Both the position numbers and the translations under genes were made by a program. A DNA stretch of 14,478 nucleotides from an uncultured Kiritimatiellota bacterium (GTDB lineage: Bacteria > Verrucomicrobiota > Kiritimatiellia > RFP12 > UBA1067), in NCBI GenBank assembly GCA_934635045.1, contig CAKTZA010000078.1, positions 1 to 14,478 on the forward strand. Direction: 5' to 3'. Below the pieces are notes generated by a model. It made no database searches. It saw nothing but the letters and a program-made list of their open reading frames with translations, and was not told the origin of the DNA. Of the stretch, positions 1 to 7,427 are shown piece by piece. The number at the start of each line of letters is the position of its first letter. Positions within the stretch are counted from its first letter, which is position 1.

Positions 1-4
1 GACA

Positions 5-24
5 CCCCCCCCCCCCCCCCCCCC
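5..24. repeat. Homopolymer of 20 C at the window edge
   Basis: Positions 5-24 are an uninterrupted C run. It lies exactly where the N-terminus of the XylR-like regulator should be. It may be an assembly or sequencing artefact at a contig end (poly-G reads from two-colour chemistry) or a genuine slippable tract. As written it would encode six prolines in the regulator frame. Confidence 0.9.
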
Positions 25-44
25 ATAAGTACCGCATCATTGTC

Positions 45-1178
45 GTGATGGACATGTCCGCGTATGCCGGGAAGGAAAAGCTTTCCGGCATACTGGACTT
101 TCACGGCAAAAGACGGATCTGGGAGCTTCAGCTGATGTGCGCCGACGAAGGCCTGACAGCGGAACGCCTCCGTCAGGCGCGACGCGACAGGATCGACGGC
201 TGCATCTTGCTCTGCTTTCCGTCGACGGAACAGCTGCACAGCATCATCCAAAGCGGCATCCCGTTCGTCGTCGAGACGGACAACCGACTTCTGGACGGTC
301 TGCCGCGCCATGCCACCGCCATTTCCCTTGACACGGAGGCCCTTGTCAAGGCCGCCGTCGACCACTTTCTCGCGCAGCACGTCTTCCGCGACTTCGGCTA
401 CGTCGGGGACAAGGACAACTGCTTCTGGTCATCCGACCGACAGCGGACGTTCGTGCGGCAGATGAAGGAACGGGGACATCTCTGCCAGACGATTCCGGTC
501 ACAAGCCGGCGACTCGAAGCCGGACTCAAGTCGCTCGCGAAGCCCGCCGCCATCCTGGCCGCCAACGACGAGACGGCCGCGCGCGTCCTTCACGTGGCGC
601 GGCAGGCGGGCCTTGAGACGCCGCGCGACATCGCCATCCTCGGAATCGACGACAACGCAACGGTCTGCAACCCGCTCGCCCTCGATTCGATCGCCATCGA
701 CTTCCGCGCCGGCGGACGGCTCGCGGCCGAACTGCTCGAGCGCATCCTGTCCCGCCGGGATCTGCCTGTGCCGACCGTGAACTACTACGGCATTGCGGGC
801 ATCGGCACGCGCGGCTCGTCCGTCCGGGTCGGCGCGGCGTTCGAGCTTGTCAGCCGCGCCTTGTCGTTCATCGACGCGAAGGCCTGTTCGTCCATCGGCG
901 TGGATGACGTCGCCCGCCATCTCGGCGTCTCGCGGCGGCTGGCCGACCTGCGCTTCCGCGAAGCGCTCGGCAGCACGATTTCGGACTGCATCCGCAACCG
1001 GCGCCTCCGCGAGGCCAAGCGGCTGCTGGCCGAAACCGACACGCCGATCGCGGACATCGCCGACGCCGTCGGCATCTCAAGCGCCAATCACCTCAAGAAC
1101 ATCTTCCTGCGCCATGTCGGGGTCACGATGCGCGCCTTCAGGAAAGCGTCCGCGACGACGGGCAGCCCACTCACCTAA
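45..1178 (+). CDS. XylR-like transcriptional regulator (LacI-type sensor + AraC-type HTH), 5' end incomplete
   Basis: Seen: residues about 1-255 (from GTG45) look like a LacI/periplasmic-binding-type sensor, with the segment AANDETAARVL (172-182) followed by a DIAILGIDDN strand (195-204). Residues about 268-368 form an AraC-type double helix-turn-helix, with recognition regions around 287-308 and 335-357. This is the domain order of E. coli XylR, a xylose-responsive activator; the ligand here cannot be read from the sequence. The frame stays open upstream of GTG45/ATG48 through KYRIIVV, which matches the first strand of the sensor in XylR relatives, and into the poly-C tract. The real start therefore probably lies at or before the tract, and the listed start is only the first usable codon. 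The gene ends inside the convergent queE by 8 nt. Its targets may lie left of the window, or may include the adjacent fucO unit; neither is shown. Confidence 0.88.
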   Translation: MMDMSAYAGKEKLSGILDFHGKRRIWELQLMCADEGLTAERLRQARRDRIDGCILLCFPSTEQLHSIIQSGIPFVVETDNRLLDGLPRHATAISLDTEALVKAAVDHFLAQHVFRDFGYVGDKDNCFWSSDRQRTFVRQMKERGHLCQTIPVTSRRLEAGLKSLAKPAAILAANDETAARVLHVARQAGLETPRDIAILGIDDNATVCNPLALDSIAIDFRAGGRLAAELLERILSRRDLPVPTVNYYGIAGIGTRGSSVRVGAAFELVSRALSFIDAKACSSIGVDDVARHLGVSRRLADLRFREALGSTISDCIRNRRLREAKRLLAETDTPIADIADAVGISSANHLKNIFLRHVGVTMRAFRKASATTGSPLT

Positions 1179-1779
1179 AGCCGAGGATCTTGTGCAGCTG
1201 GACGGAGAGCGACCAGCCGTCCAGCTGCGCCAGCACGGCTTTTGCCGTCGCGAAGTCGATCTGTCCGTCGCGTTCGCACGGCGAGATGTAGTAGTCTGTC
1301 GCGGCGATCCGTCCGCGAATGTCCTGGGCGAAGCGGACAACCGCATCCTCCGCCGCCGATGCGACAATCCGCACCTCGTCGCAACGGCAAAGCCCCGGCG
1401 ACGTCGCCACGAGATAGCGGTCGGCATGCTCCACCTTGGGCGAGCAGGCGACGTAATCGACGGACGCAAGCCAGTCCGGCGCCGCGAGCCCATTCGTCTC
1501 GACGCCGATCCAGTACCCCACGCCCTTCAGCGCCGCGATGAGTTCAGGCATCTCCGCCTGGATTGTCGGTTCGCCGCCCGTCAGGATGACGCTCTTCGCC
1601 CGATGCGTTCGCACCTCTGAAACCAGATCTTCCAACGACAGCGCAAAATGCCGAACGGTGTCCGTATCACACCACGGACAGGCGAGATTGCAGCCCGCAA
1701 AGCGCACGAAAACGCAGGGACGCCCCATGTTGCGTCCCTCGCCCTGCAACGACTCGAAGATCTCAACGAGACTGTACAT
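1171..1779 (-). CDS. queE: 7-carboxy-7-deazaguanine synthase (radical SAM)
   Basis: QueE converts 6-carboxy-tetrahydropterin to 7-carboxy-7-deazaguanine in the queuosine/preQ0 pathway, a cytosolic radical-SAM step. Seen: the N-terminal substrate-binding stretch FESLQGEG (8-15), the radical-SAM cluster CNLACPWC (Cys30, Cys34, Cys37), the SAM-contact motif TGGEP (67-71), an ETNG strand in the middle, and the family C-terminal signature QLHKILGFR. At 202 aa it is slightly short but complete for the family. The start ATG at 1779 lies inside rsmE (17-nt overlap), with an AAGG about 9 nt upstream, so it is the last gene of the fucO unit. Its stop overlaps the regulator's stop from the other strand by 8 nt. 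No queC, queD or queF is visible here. Identification is firm. Confidence 0.96.
   Translation of the reverse strand: MYSLVEIFESLQGEGRNMGRPCVFVRFAGCNLACPWCDTDTVRHFALSLEDLVSEVRTHRAKSVILTGGEPTIQAEMPELIAALKGVGYWIGVETNGLAAPDWLASVDYVACSPKVEHADRYLVATSPGLCRCDEVRIVASAAEDAVVRFAQDIRGRIAATDYYISPCERDGQIDFATAKAVLAQLDGWSLSVQLHKILGFR
1194..1228. terminator. 12-bp perfect inverted repeat inside the 3' end of queE, possible bidirectional terminator
   Basis: GCAGCTGGACGG (1194-1205) and CCGTCCAGCTGC (1217-1228) are perfect reverse complements around an 11-nt loop. On the plus strand the hairpin starts 16 nt after the regulator's TAA. On the minus strand it lies within the last codons of queE. No U-run follows directly; the nearest is a TTTT at about 1240 on the plus strand, itself the loop of a small CGGC/GCCG hairpin. 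It could terminate the regulator mRNA or block read-through between the convergent genes. That role is inferred; the repeat itself is certain. Confidence 0.45.
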
Positions 1780-2506
1780 CGAGAAAGGCCTTCAGGGCGG
1801 ACACGCCATAGATCGCCGCCGTCTCGGCACGGAGAATCGTGGCGCCGAAGCTGACCGGCGTCGCGACCTCCAGCAGCGCAGCCAGTTCCGTCGGCGTGAA
1901 GTCGCCTTCGGGGCCGACATAGACCGCCCAATCGTCAGAGGACGGCGTTTTGTCCGCAAGCGCCGCGCCAATCGGCACGGGCGGCGGAGTCGTCAGCGCA
2001 CCGACAAAGCACGTCGTCGCGCGCACAAGCGGCAGCGACTCGGCGAAGGTGACGGGCGACAGGATCTCCGGCAGCCATTTCGCGTCCGACTGCCGCGCCG
2101 CGTCCTCGGCAATGCGCTGCCACCGGGCGCGTTTCGCCGCACGTTCGCCCGGCGCGAGGCGCACGATCGTCCGTTCGCTGAGAACCGGCACGAGGCGCGT
2201 CACGCCCAGCTCCGTCGCCTTCTCGATCGTCCAGTCCCATCGTGAGCCCTTCGTCACACAGGCGAAGAGCGTCAGCGCGAGCGACGGGCGCGCGAGCGTC
2301 TGGACGCCCGCGGCCGGCACGATCTCGACCGTCGGCGAAGTGCCTGTCCGCCGACAGGTGCAGACCCGCCATTGGCCCTGTCCGTCAAAGAGCTCGATCT
2401 CCTCGCCGTCTTTCGGACGCAAGACCCGCAAGTGCTTCTGCGCCTCCGCCGAAAGCACGGGCACGTCAGAGGCCAACTGTTCAGTCGCGACCAGCAGACG
2501 GTGCAT
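1763..2506 (-). CDS. rsmE: 16S rRNA (uracil-1498-N3)-methyltransferase
   Basis: RsmE methylates N3 of U1498 in helix 44 of 16S rRNA using SAM. Seen: 247 aa, the usual family length; an N-terminal PUA-like beta domain (about 1-75) containing the HLRVLRPKDG segment; and a C-terminal SPOUT trefoil-knot domain. The knot carries the SAM-binding motifs GPEGDF (198-203) and ILRAETA (224-230). A WDWTIEKATELGV stretch, also typical of the family, sits in the middle. The ATG at 2506 is preceded by a GAGGAAG ribosome-binding site that overlaps the stop codon of the upstream mutarotase-like gene, so translation is probably coupled. The 3' end overlaps queE by 17 nt. It is an RNA-modification gene carried in a sugar-metabolism operon. 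Confidence 0.96.
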   Translation of the reverse strand: MHRLLVATEQLASDVPVLSAEAQKHLRVLRPKDGEEIELFDGQGQWRVCTCRRTGTSPTVEIVPAAGVQTLARPSLALTLFACVTKGSRWDWTIEKATELGVTRLVPVLSERTIVRLAPGERAAKRARWQRIAEDAARQSDAKWLPEILSPVTFAESLPLVRATTCFVGALTTPPPVPIGAALADKTPSSDDWAVYVGPEGDFTPTELAALLEVATPVSFGATILRAETAAIYGVSALKAFLDVQSR

Positions 2507-2518
2507 CTTCGCGCTTCC

Positions 2519-3430
2519 TCACGTTTCCAGATGTGCCTGGATCGCGGCGGAAAGGACGTGCTGCGCGCCCGGCGCGAGCGTCCGCCCGCCCGGCCAGTCC
2601 GACACGGGCTCGACGCAGACGAACTTCTTCCAGTCGTCCGCCGCGAGGTCGGCGAGCGTTGCCGCCGGCCCCGGATTCCAGACGACCGCGCGGTCGTTGC
2701 CGGATGCCGCGATGGCGATTGCGCGCTTCAGCCCCGTATCGAGAATCGCGTAGGCGTGCTTGGGCGTCGGCGGCATCTCGAAGATGTGGTCGGGCGCGAA
2801 GTCGAGCTTCAGGTCGCCCGTCCACACGCCCGTCTTCAGCTCCGGCGTCGTGCCGTCCGTGAAAGAACAGCCGTCCAGCCCCTTCACGGCCGCATCGTCG
2901 CGGTTGCGGACGACGAAGTACGGATGGAAGCCGCAGCTGAAGGCAAACGGCTCCGCACCCGTGTTCGTCGTCGTCAGCGTAAGGTTGAGTTTCATCGAGA
3001 CGGAGACCTTGACCTCCAAGTCAAAGTCGTGCGGCCAGAGCTTTTTCGTCACGAGGTCGGACTTCAGCCCAAGCGTGACTTCCGTAATGTCCTCGGAATA
3101 CTCCGTGCCGCGCACCTCGAAGACCATGACCGACGCGAAGCCGTGGCCCGGCAGATCCTTCGAGAAGCGGTTGCCGAACTGCGGCCAGCAGACGGGCACG
3201 CCGCCGTGGAACTTGTCGCCGCGATTGTAGTCCGCATCCGTCTTCGCCGGACGGAACAGGACGGGGCCGTGCCCCGTCGGGCGGTACGACAGCGTGTTCG
3301 CGCCGAGGAGCGCGACTTCGGCCGTGCCGTACTTGTTCGCAAGGACGACGTTCGGGTAGCCGGCGAAGCCCGTGCGGAAGACGATCCGCCCGGGCGCGCC
3401 GAAACGCTGGTTCAGTTCGGCAACGGTCAT
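2519..3430 (-). CDS. D-hexose-6-phosphate mutarotase (YeaD-type aldose 1-epimerase family)
   Basis: Family role: interconversion of alpha and beta anomers of glucose-6-phosphate or a related hexose-6-phosphate. Seen: 303 aa with the family landmarks HGGVPVCWPQFG (75-86), HGF (96-98), FHPYF (168-172), LDF (209-211) and VCVEP (271-275). By comparison with E. coli YeaD, His96, His169, Asp210 and the general base Glu274 would be the active site. No signal peptide is visible, so it should be cytosolic. It follows fucO with one nucleotide between the stop and its ATG, and a GGGG in the end of fucO can act as ribosome-binding site. rsmE begins 12 nt after its stop. The exact sugar cannot be fixed from the sequence; the position next to fucO suggests a role in hexose or deoxyhexose breakdown. 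Confidence 0.9.
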   Translation of the reverse strand: MTVAELNQRFGAPGRIVFRTGFAGYPNVVLANKYGTAEVALLGANTLSYRPTGHGPVLFRPAKTDADYNRGDKFHGGVPVCWPQFGNRFSKDLPGHGFASVMVFEVRGTEYSEDITEVTLGLKSDLVTKKLWPHDFDLEVKVSVSMKLNLTLTTTNTGAEPFAFSCGFHPYFVVRNRDDAAVKGLDGCSFTDGTTPELKTGVWTGDLKLDFAPDHIFEMPPTPKHAYAILDTGLKRAIAIAASGNDRAVVWNPGPAATLADLAADDWKKFVCVEPVSDWPGGRTLAPGAQHVLSAAIQAHLET

Positions 3431-3431
3431 C

Positions 3432-4580
3432 TTAGATCAGCCCCATGTAGAGCTTCTCGATGTCCTTGACCGTGAGGTCGCGGGGGTTGCCCGGACGACA
3501 GGCGTCGGCGTAGGCCGACTCGGCGAGGAACTTGACGTCTTCCCTCTTCAGGACGCCCTTCAGGTTCGCCGGAATGCCGACGTCCTTCGAAAGCTTCTCA
3601 ACGGCGGCGATCGCCGCCTGGCGCGCCTTCGCGAGCGGCATCTTGTCCGCGCCCTTGACGCCCATCGCCACCGCGATCTTGCGGTACTTGTCGCCCGTCT
3701 TCGGCGCGTTGAACTTCATCGCCGTCGGCAGCAGGATCGCGCACGCCTTGCCGTGCGGCATGTCGTAGAGCGCGGAGAGCCCGTGCGCCATCGAGTGGTC
3801 GATGCCGAGGCCGACGTTCGAGAAGCCCATGCCCGCGATGTACTGGCCGAGCGCCATGCCCGCGCGGCCGGCCGGCTTGTTCGCGACCGCGTCGCGCAGC
3901 GAGGCCGAGATGAGGCGGATCGCCTCCAGGTGCATCATGTCCGTCATCGGGCACGCCGCCTTCGTGATCAGGCCCTCGATCGCGTGCGTCAGGGCGTCCA
4001 TGCCCGTGAACGCGGTGAGGCCCTTCGGCATCGAGCTCATCATGTCGGGATCGACGAACGCGACGACGGGGATGTCATGCGGATCGACGCAGACGAACTT
4101 GCGCTTCTTCTCGACGTCGGTGATGACGTAGTTGATCGTCACTTCCGCCGCCGTGCCGGCCGTCGTCGGGACGGCGAGGATCGGGAGCGAGGGCTTCTTC
4201 GTCGGGGCGACGCCCTCCAGGCTGCGGACGTCCGCGAACGCCGGATTCGTGCGGATGATGCCGACGGCCTTCGCCGTGTCCATCGACGAGCCGCCGCCGA
4301 TCGCGATGATGCAGTCGGCCTTCGCCTTCTTCGCGGCCTTGACGCCGTCCTTCACGTTCTGGATCGTCGGGTTCGGCTTGATCTCCGAATAGACCTCGTA
4401 GGCGACCTTCGCCGCGTCGAGGAGGTCGGTCACCTTCTTCGTGACGCCGAACTTGATGAGGTCGGGGTCGGAGAAGACGATCGGCTTCTTGAGCCCGCGC
4501 TGGGCGAGTTCGGGGACGATGGACTGCACGGCGCCCGCGCCGTGGTACGAGGTTTCGTTCAGGATGATGCGATTGACCAT
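3432..4580 (-). CDS. fucO: Lactaldehyde reductase / iron-containing alcohol dehydrogenase
   Basis: FucO reduces L-lactaldehyde, from L-fucose or L-rhamnose cleavage, to 1,2-propanediol with NADH under anaerobic conditions. Seen: 382 aa, the same length as E. coli FucO and close to it along the whole chain. NAD-binding GGGS is at 95-98. The stretch TTAGTAAEVTINYVITD is near 139-155. The iron ligands align as Asp195, His199, His262 and His276, one residue offset from E. coli. I chose ATG4580, giving an N-terminus MVNRIILNE, because an AAGGA ribosome-binding site lies 5-6 nt upstream and the N-terminus then matches the family. An in-frame ATG at 4637 would add 19 unrelated residues and sits almost on the expected transcription start. 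First gene of the four-gene minus-strand unit. Other iron-dependent 1,2-diol or short-chain alcohol dehydrogenases are the main alternative. Confidence 0.93.
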   Translation of the reverse strand: MVNRIILNETSYHGAGAVQSIVPELAQRGLKKPIVFSDPDLIKFGVTKKVTDLLDAAKVAYEVYSEIKPNPTIQNVKDGVKAAKKAKADCIIAIGGGSSMDTAKAVGIIRTNPAFADVRSLEGVAPTKKPSLPILAVPTTAGTAAEVTINYVITDVEKKRKFVCVDPHDIPVVAFVDPDMMSSMPKGLTAFTGMDALTHAIEGLITKAACPMTDMMHLEAIRLISASLRDAVANKPAGRAGMALGQYIAGMGFSNVGLGIDHSMAHGLSALYDMPHGKACAILLPTAMKFNAPKTGDKYRKIAVAMGVKGADKMPLAKARQAAIAAVEKLSKDVGIPANLKGVLKREDVKFLAESAYADACRPGNPRDLTVKDIEKLYMGLI

Positions 4581-4650
4581 GTTGTTCCTTTTTGCTTGTT
4601 CGTCTGCCGTGAGGCTTTTTCCCTTGACGCAGGGCATTGACGTTGTTTGA

Positions 4651-4659
4651 ATTATACCA
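4651..4659 (-). promoter_or_regulatory. Extended -10 promoter of the fucO - mutarotase - rsmE - queE unit
   Basis: On the minus strand the sequence reads TGG-TATAAT, a perfect -10 hexamer with an extended TGN. No good -35 is found 16-18 nt upstream, as expected for extended -10 promoters. The predicted transcript start near 4644 gives a leader of about 65 nt before ATG4580. Confidence 0.7.
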
Positions 4660-4665
4660 TAACCG

Positions 4666-4689
4666 CCGTCGCGTGTGGCGATTCGACGG
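4666..4689 (-). terminator. Short hairpin just after the esterase-like gene, possible weak terminator
   Basis: CCGTCG (4666-4671) and CGACGG (4684-4689) form a 6-bp inverted repeat with a 12-nt loop directly after the stop codon of the hydrolase gene on the minus strand. No U-run follows, so any termination would be weak or factor-dependent. It also sits immediately upstream of the fucO -10 element, so read-through into fucO is possible. Confidence 0.3.
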
Positions 4690-6540
4690 TCATTTCACCA
4701 GATCCGTCCAGTCATAGAGCGACCAGGCGTTGTAGACGATATCCGCAAACTTCCAGCGCTTCGCGTCGTCCGCGAACAGCGCGGCCCAGGGCGCGGACGG
4801 ATTGACGAGCTCGATTGACGTGAAGAGCTCGCGCGCCGTGAAGTAGGCGTGCGCCGCCGGGATCGCCGCGAAGCCCTCGGCGACGAGCCGCACGCCGCCG
4901 CCCAGCGCCTTCGCGACGGCAATCGTATCCTCCGCGCGCTTCGCGACGAGGTTGACGCCGACGAGCGCATAGAGCCGCGCAATCTCCTCGTCGCCGTCCG
5001 GGCAGCCGTAGAAGCGGTGATTTCCCTTCGCCGTCGCGCCATAGCCGCGCAAGTCCGCAACCGTGACCGCGCCCGCCGTCGGGACGGACGCCCCCGTCGC
5101 GCGGTCGGAGACGAACAGCACCTTCTCGCCCGCCCTTTTCGTCGTGACGGCAATCGGCGTCGCGTCATCCGCGAGGATCACGCCGTTCGCGGCGCGCGTG
5201 AAGCCAATTTCGGCGACAGGGCGAATCCCCGCCCGCGCACGCACCCCGTCCGGCGTCAGCGGTTCGCGCGCGGCCTTCTGCCGCGCCGCCGTTTCGGCCA
5301 TGATGTCGTAGGCCGTCCGTTCGCCCGGCAGGTCCAGCGTGCTGCCGGTCAGCGTCACGCTCGCCGCCCAGCGGTTCGTCCGCATGTCGGCGAGGCTTTT
5401 CGGCGAATACGCGAGCGCCGTGTCGACGTCCGCGAACGAGAAGCCGTATTCGAGCGCCCGGTAGTCGTCCCGCGTGCGCACGAGCGGCGCGCCCTGCAGC
5501 CAGTGGTCCATCCAGTCGACGGCGTAGGAGCTCGTCGACTCGTGCCAGGCGTGCGGGCCGGTCATGTCGGCGAGGCGGTAGGCGTCGGGCGCGCCGAGCG
5601 TCGCGTAGACCTGCTGCGCGGCGTCCGCCGTGTCGAGGACGCCCGTGAACGGGAAGAAGTCGCCGTGCGAGGCGCAGTGCAGGACAGGCGACGGCGCGCG
5701 CAGGACAATGTGCGCGAGGTGGTTGAAGCCGAACGCGAGCGAACCGAAGGGGAACTGCTCGGCATCCTGCGGGCCGCATTCGCGGCAGACGGCGCGCTGC
5801 GTCGAGAGGTAGCCGCTCGGCGCGGCGCAGCGGACGCGGTCGTCGAGGCACATGAGCCACGACGTCATCGTGCCGCCGCCGGAATGCCCCATCACGCCCA
5901 AGCGCGCGGCATCCACCTCAGGCCGCGTTTCCAGGTAGTCGAGCGCGCGCATCCCGTCCCAGATGCGGAACGTCGCGGCGCTCCCGCCCAGGAGCTCCGC
6001 CCGGACGCCGATGTTGTTGTGCGCCGCGCAGCTCCAGAGTTCGGCGTCGTTCCGGCTCTGCCGGCGCTCGCCCTGGTCGACCGGGTCGTAGACAAGCGCG
6101 ACCATCCCCTTCCGCGCGGCCTTCACGCAGCCGCGCTGGTACGGGGCCGCCGCCTTGCCGTTCGTCGAGTGGCCGCAGGGCACGACGAGGCCCGGACGCT
6201 TCCCCGGGAACTTCGCCGGATCCGGCAGGAAGAGGTGCGCCGTCACGTGGAAGCCGGGGCGGCTCTCGAACAGGATCTTCTCGACCGAATAGCCGTCGCG
6301 CGCGACGCGGCCGGTCACGCGCGGATTGAGCGGCGTCCGATCGGGAAAGCCGCCCAGCGCCTTGACGAGCGCGGCGCGCACCGCGTGCTGGCGCGCCCGC
6401 ACGGCCTCCGACGTTGCGCAGCCCGTCCAGTCCGCATCGGCCTTCCGGTCGGCCTCGTAGACGCGCTTCGCGGCATCCTCGCAGACGATCGCGTTTCCCG
6501 CCGGCAGTGCGGCGGCCAGCAGAAGTGCAGACAGCGTCAT
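4690..6540 (-). CDS. Secreted alpha/beta-hydrolase, acetylxylan-esterase type (two hydrolase-like halves)
   Basis: Seen: 616 aa. A hydrophobic N-terminus (about 1-17, ending PAGNA) suggests a short signal peptide, although positive residues before it are missing. Residues about 85-350 form an alpha/beta-hydrolase fold with an oxyanion-type PCGHS (121-125), the nucleophile elbow GHSGGG (Ser220), a probable acid in HGDFF (Asp294) and a His in GPHAWHE (330 or 333). The second part (about 380-616) resembles a degenerate second hydrolase half: DLRGYGAT (497-504) and KRAEDTIAVA (534-543) occur, but I see no nucleophile elbow. This layout is familiar from large esterase-like proteins of PVC bacteria; substrates such as acetylated or methylated plant or mucin glycans are inferred. 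ATG6540 follows a GGGAG site 19 nt after the zinc-ribbon/EIIA gene, so the two are probably co-transcribed. Confidence 0.8.
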   Translation of the reverse strand: MTLSALLLAAALPAGNAIVCEDAAKRVYEADRKADADWTGCATSEAVRARQHAVRAALVKALGGFPDRTPLNPRVTGRVARDGYSVEKILFESRPGFHVTAHLFLPDPAKFPGKRPGLVVPCGHSTNGKAAAPYQRGCVKAARKGMVALVYDPVDQGERRQSRNDAELWSCAAHNNIGVRAELLGGSAATFRIWDGMRALDYLETRPEVDAARLGVMGHSGGGTMTSWLMCLDDRVRCAAPSGYLSTQRAVCRECGPQDAEQFPFGSLAFGFNHLAHIVLRAPSPVLHCASHGDFFPFTGVLDTADAAQQVYATLGAPDAYRLADMTGPHAWHESTSSYAVDWMDHWLQGAPLVRTRDDYRALEYGFSFADVDTALAYSPKSLADMRTNRWAASVTLTGSTLDLPGERTAYDIMAETAARQKAAREPLTPDGVRARAGIRPVAEIGFTRAANGVILADDATPIAVTTKRAGEKVLFVSDRATGASVPTAGAVTVADLRGYGATAKGNHRFYGCPDGDEEIARLYALVGVNLVAKRAEDTIAVAKALGGGVRLVAEGFAAIPAAHAYFTARELFTSIELVNPSAPWAALFADDAKRWKFADIVYNAWSLYDWTDLVK

Positions 6541-6559
6541 TTTCTCCCGTCTCCCCCTT

Positions 6560-7387
6560 TCAGATGTTCTTGATCGCGACGCGCATCGCCTTGTTCAGCT
6601 CTTTCCAGAGCGTCTTGGCATCGGGCGCCGCCAGGATGAACGGCAGCTTCTCGCCGTCCTCAAACGTCTTCGCGAACGCGCCAAGCAGCTTCAGGTAGAA
6701 CGGCGAGGCGACCACGGGCAGCACCGTGAAGACGACGAGGTTCACCAGCTGGCCGTTCCAGTCGATCCCCTTGGGCGAGACGCCCGCCGCGAACGTCAGC
6801 AGCCCTTCCTCGACGCCGCGCATGTGCGGAAACGCCAAGCCGTTCCCGACGGCCGTCGAGAGGATCTTCTCGCGTTCGAGCGCCGCCGTCACGATGGATT
6901 CCGGGCTCTCGATCATCTTCTCCTTCGCCAGGACGTCGCACAGCTCCACGATCGCCCCTTCCGGCGTTTCCGCCTTGAGGCTGGGGACCATCAGCTTCCC
7001 GGTGCTGTACCGCGAAAGCGGAAACTTCGGATCCGGCTCGCCCGGCCTCAGCCCCGTCGCCTTCACGTCGGGACGGTAGAGGATGCGCCCGCAGTTCGTG
7101 CACGGCACGTACTGGTCTTCGCCCAAGACGTGCTGAAGCCGCGCCGTCGGGACACGCAGCCCGCAGGCAGAGCAGTTCCCGCGCGCCAGCGGCGACAGGA
7201 AGAGCCGGCTCTTCGCGACCAGCCGCCGGTAAAGCGCCGCAGCCTCCGGCTCCAGCTGGGCCTGCAGCCGCGAAACCTCGGCGGCCAGTTCCTCCGTCCG
7301 CTCGCCGGAGCCCACGTTCTCGTGCTCGTCGCGAATCAGCAGCAGATGCTGGATCTTCCGCAACAGCCTGATCTGATCTTTCACCAT
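6560..7387 (-). CDS. Fusion protein: coiled coil + C4 zinc ribbon + PTS EIIA (PtsN/fructose-type) domain
   Basis: Seen, numbering from ATG7387 (275 aa): residues 1-65 are charged and helical, probably coiled coil. Two cysteine pairs, CSAC (Cys72, Cys75) and CTNC (Cys96, Cys99), make a C4 zinc ribbon like the zf-RING_7 family. Residues about 130-275 look like a PTS EIIA domain of the fructose/nitrogen type, with GLAFPHMR carrying the expected phospho-acceptor His188 and a core like EIIA-Ntr (SPKGIDWNG, 204-212). EIIA domains accept phosphate from HPr/NPr and often act as regulators; zf-RING_7 proteins are thought to bind nucleic acid or other proteins. No EIIB, EIIC, HPr or EI gene is in the window, so a regulatory role is inferred. 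I prefer ATG7387 (GGGGG upstream) over TTG7420, which would coincide with the predicted transcript start. Confidence 0.83.
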   Translation of the reverse strand: MVKDQIRLLRKIQHLLLIRDEHENVGSGERTEELAAEVSRLQAQLEPEAAALYRRLVAKSRLFLSPLARGNCSACGLRVPTARLQHVLGEDQYVPCTNCGRILYRPDVKATGLRPGEPDPKFPLSRYSTGKLMVPSLKAETPEGAIVELCDVLAKEKMIESPESIVTAALEREKILSTAVGNGLAFPHMRGVEEGLLTFAAGVSPKGIDWNGQLVNLVVFTVLPVVASPFYLKLLGAFAKTFEDGEKLPFILAAPDAKTLWKELNKAMRVAIKNI

Positions 7388-7427
7388 GTCAAATGCCCCC
7401 TTCTTCTTGTTTTCGTTCAATGCGGGC

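Noticed and set aside
3372..4640. Long open frame on the plus strand, antisense to fucO (422 codons)
   Set aside because: Arg/Asp/Val-rich composition typical of GC-driven antisense frames; fucO on the other strand is unmistakable.
4849..6573. Plus-strand open frame antisense to the esterase-like gene
   Set aside because: Arg/Ala-rich with no recognisable motif; the opposite strand has an intact hydrolase with GHSGGG.
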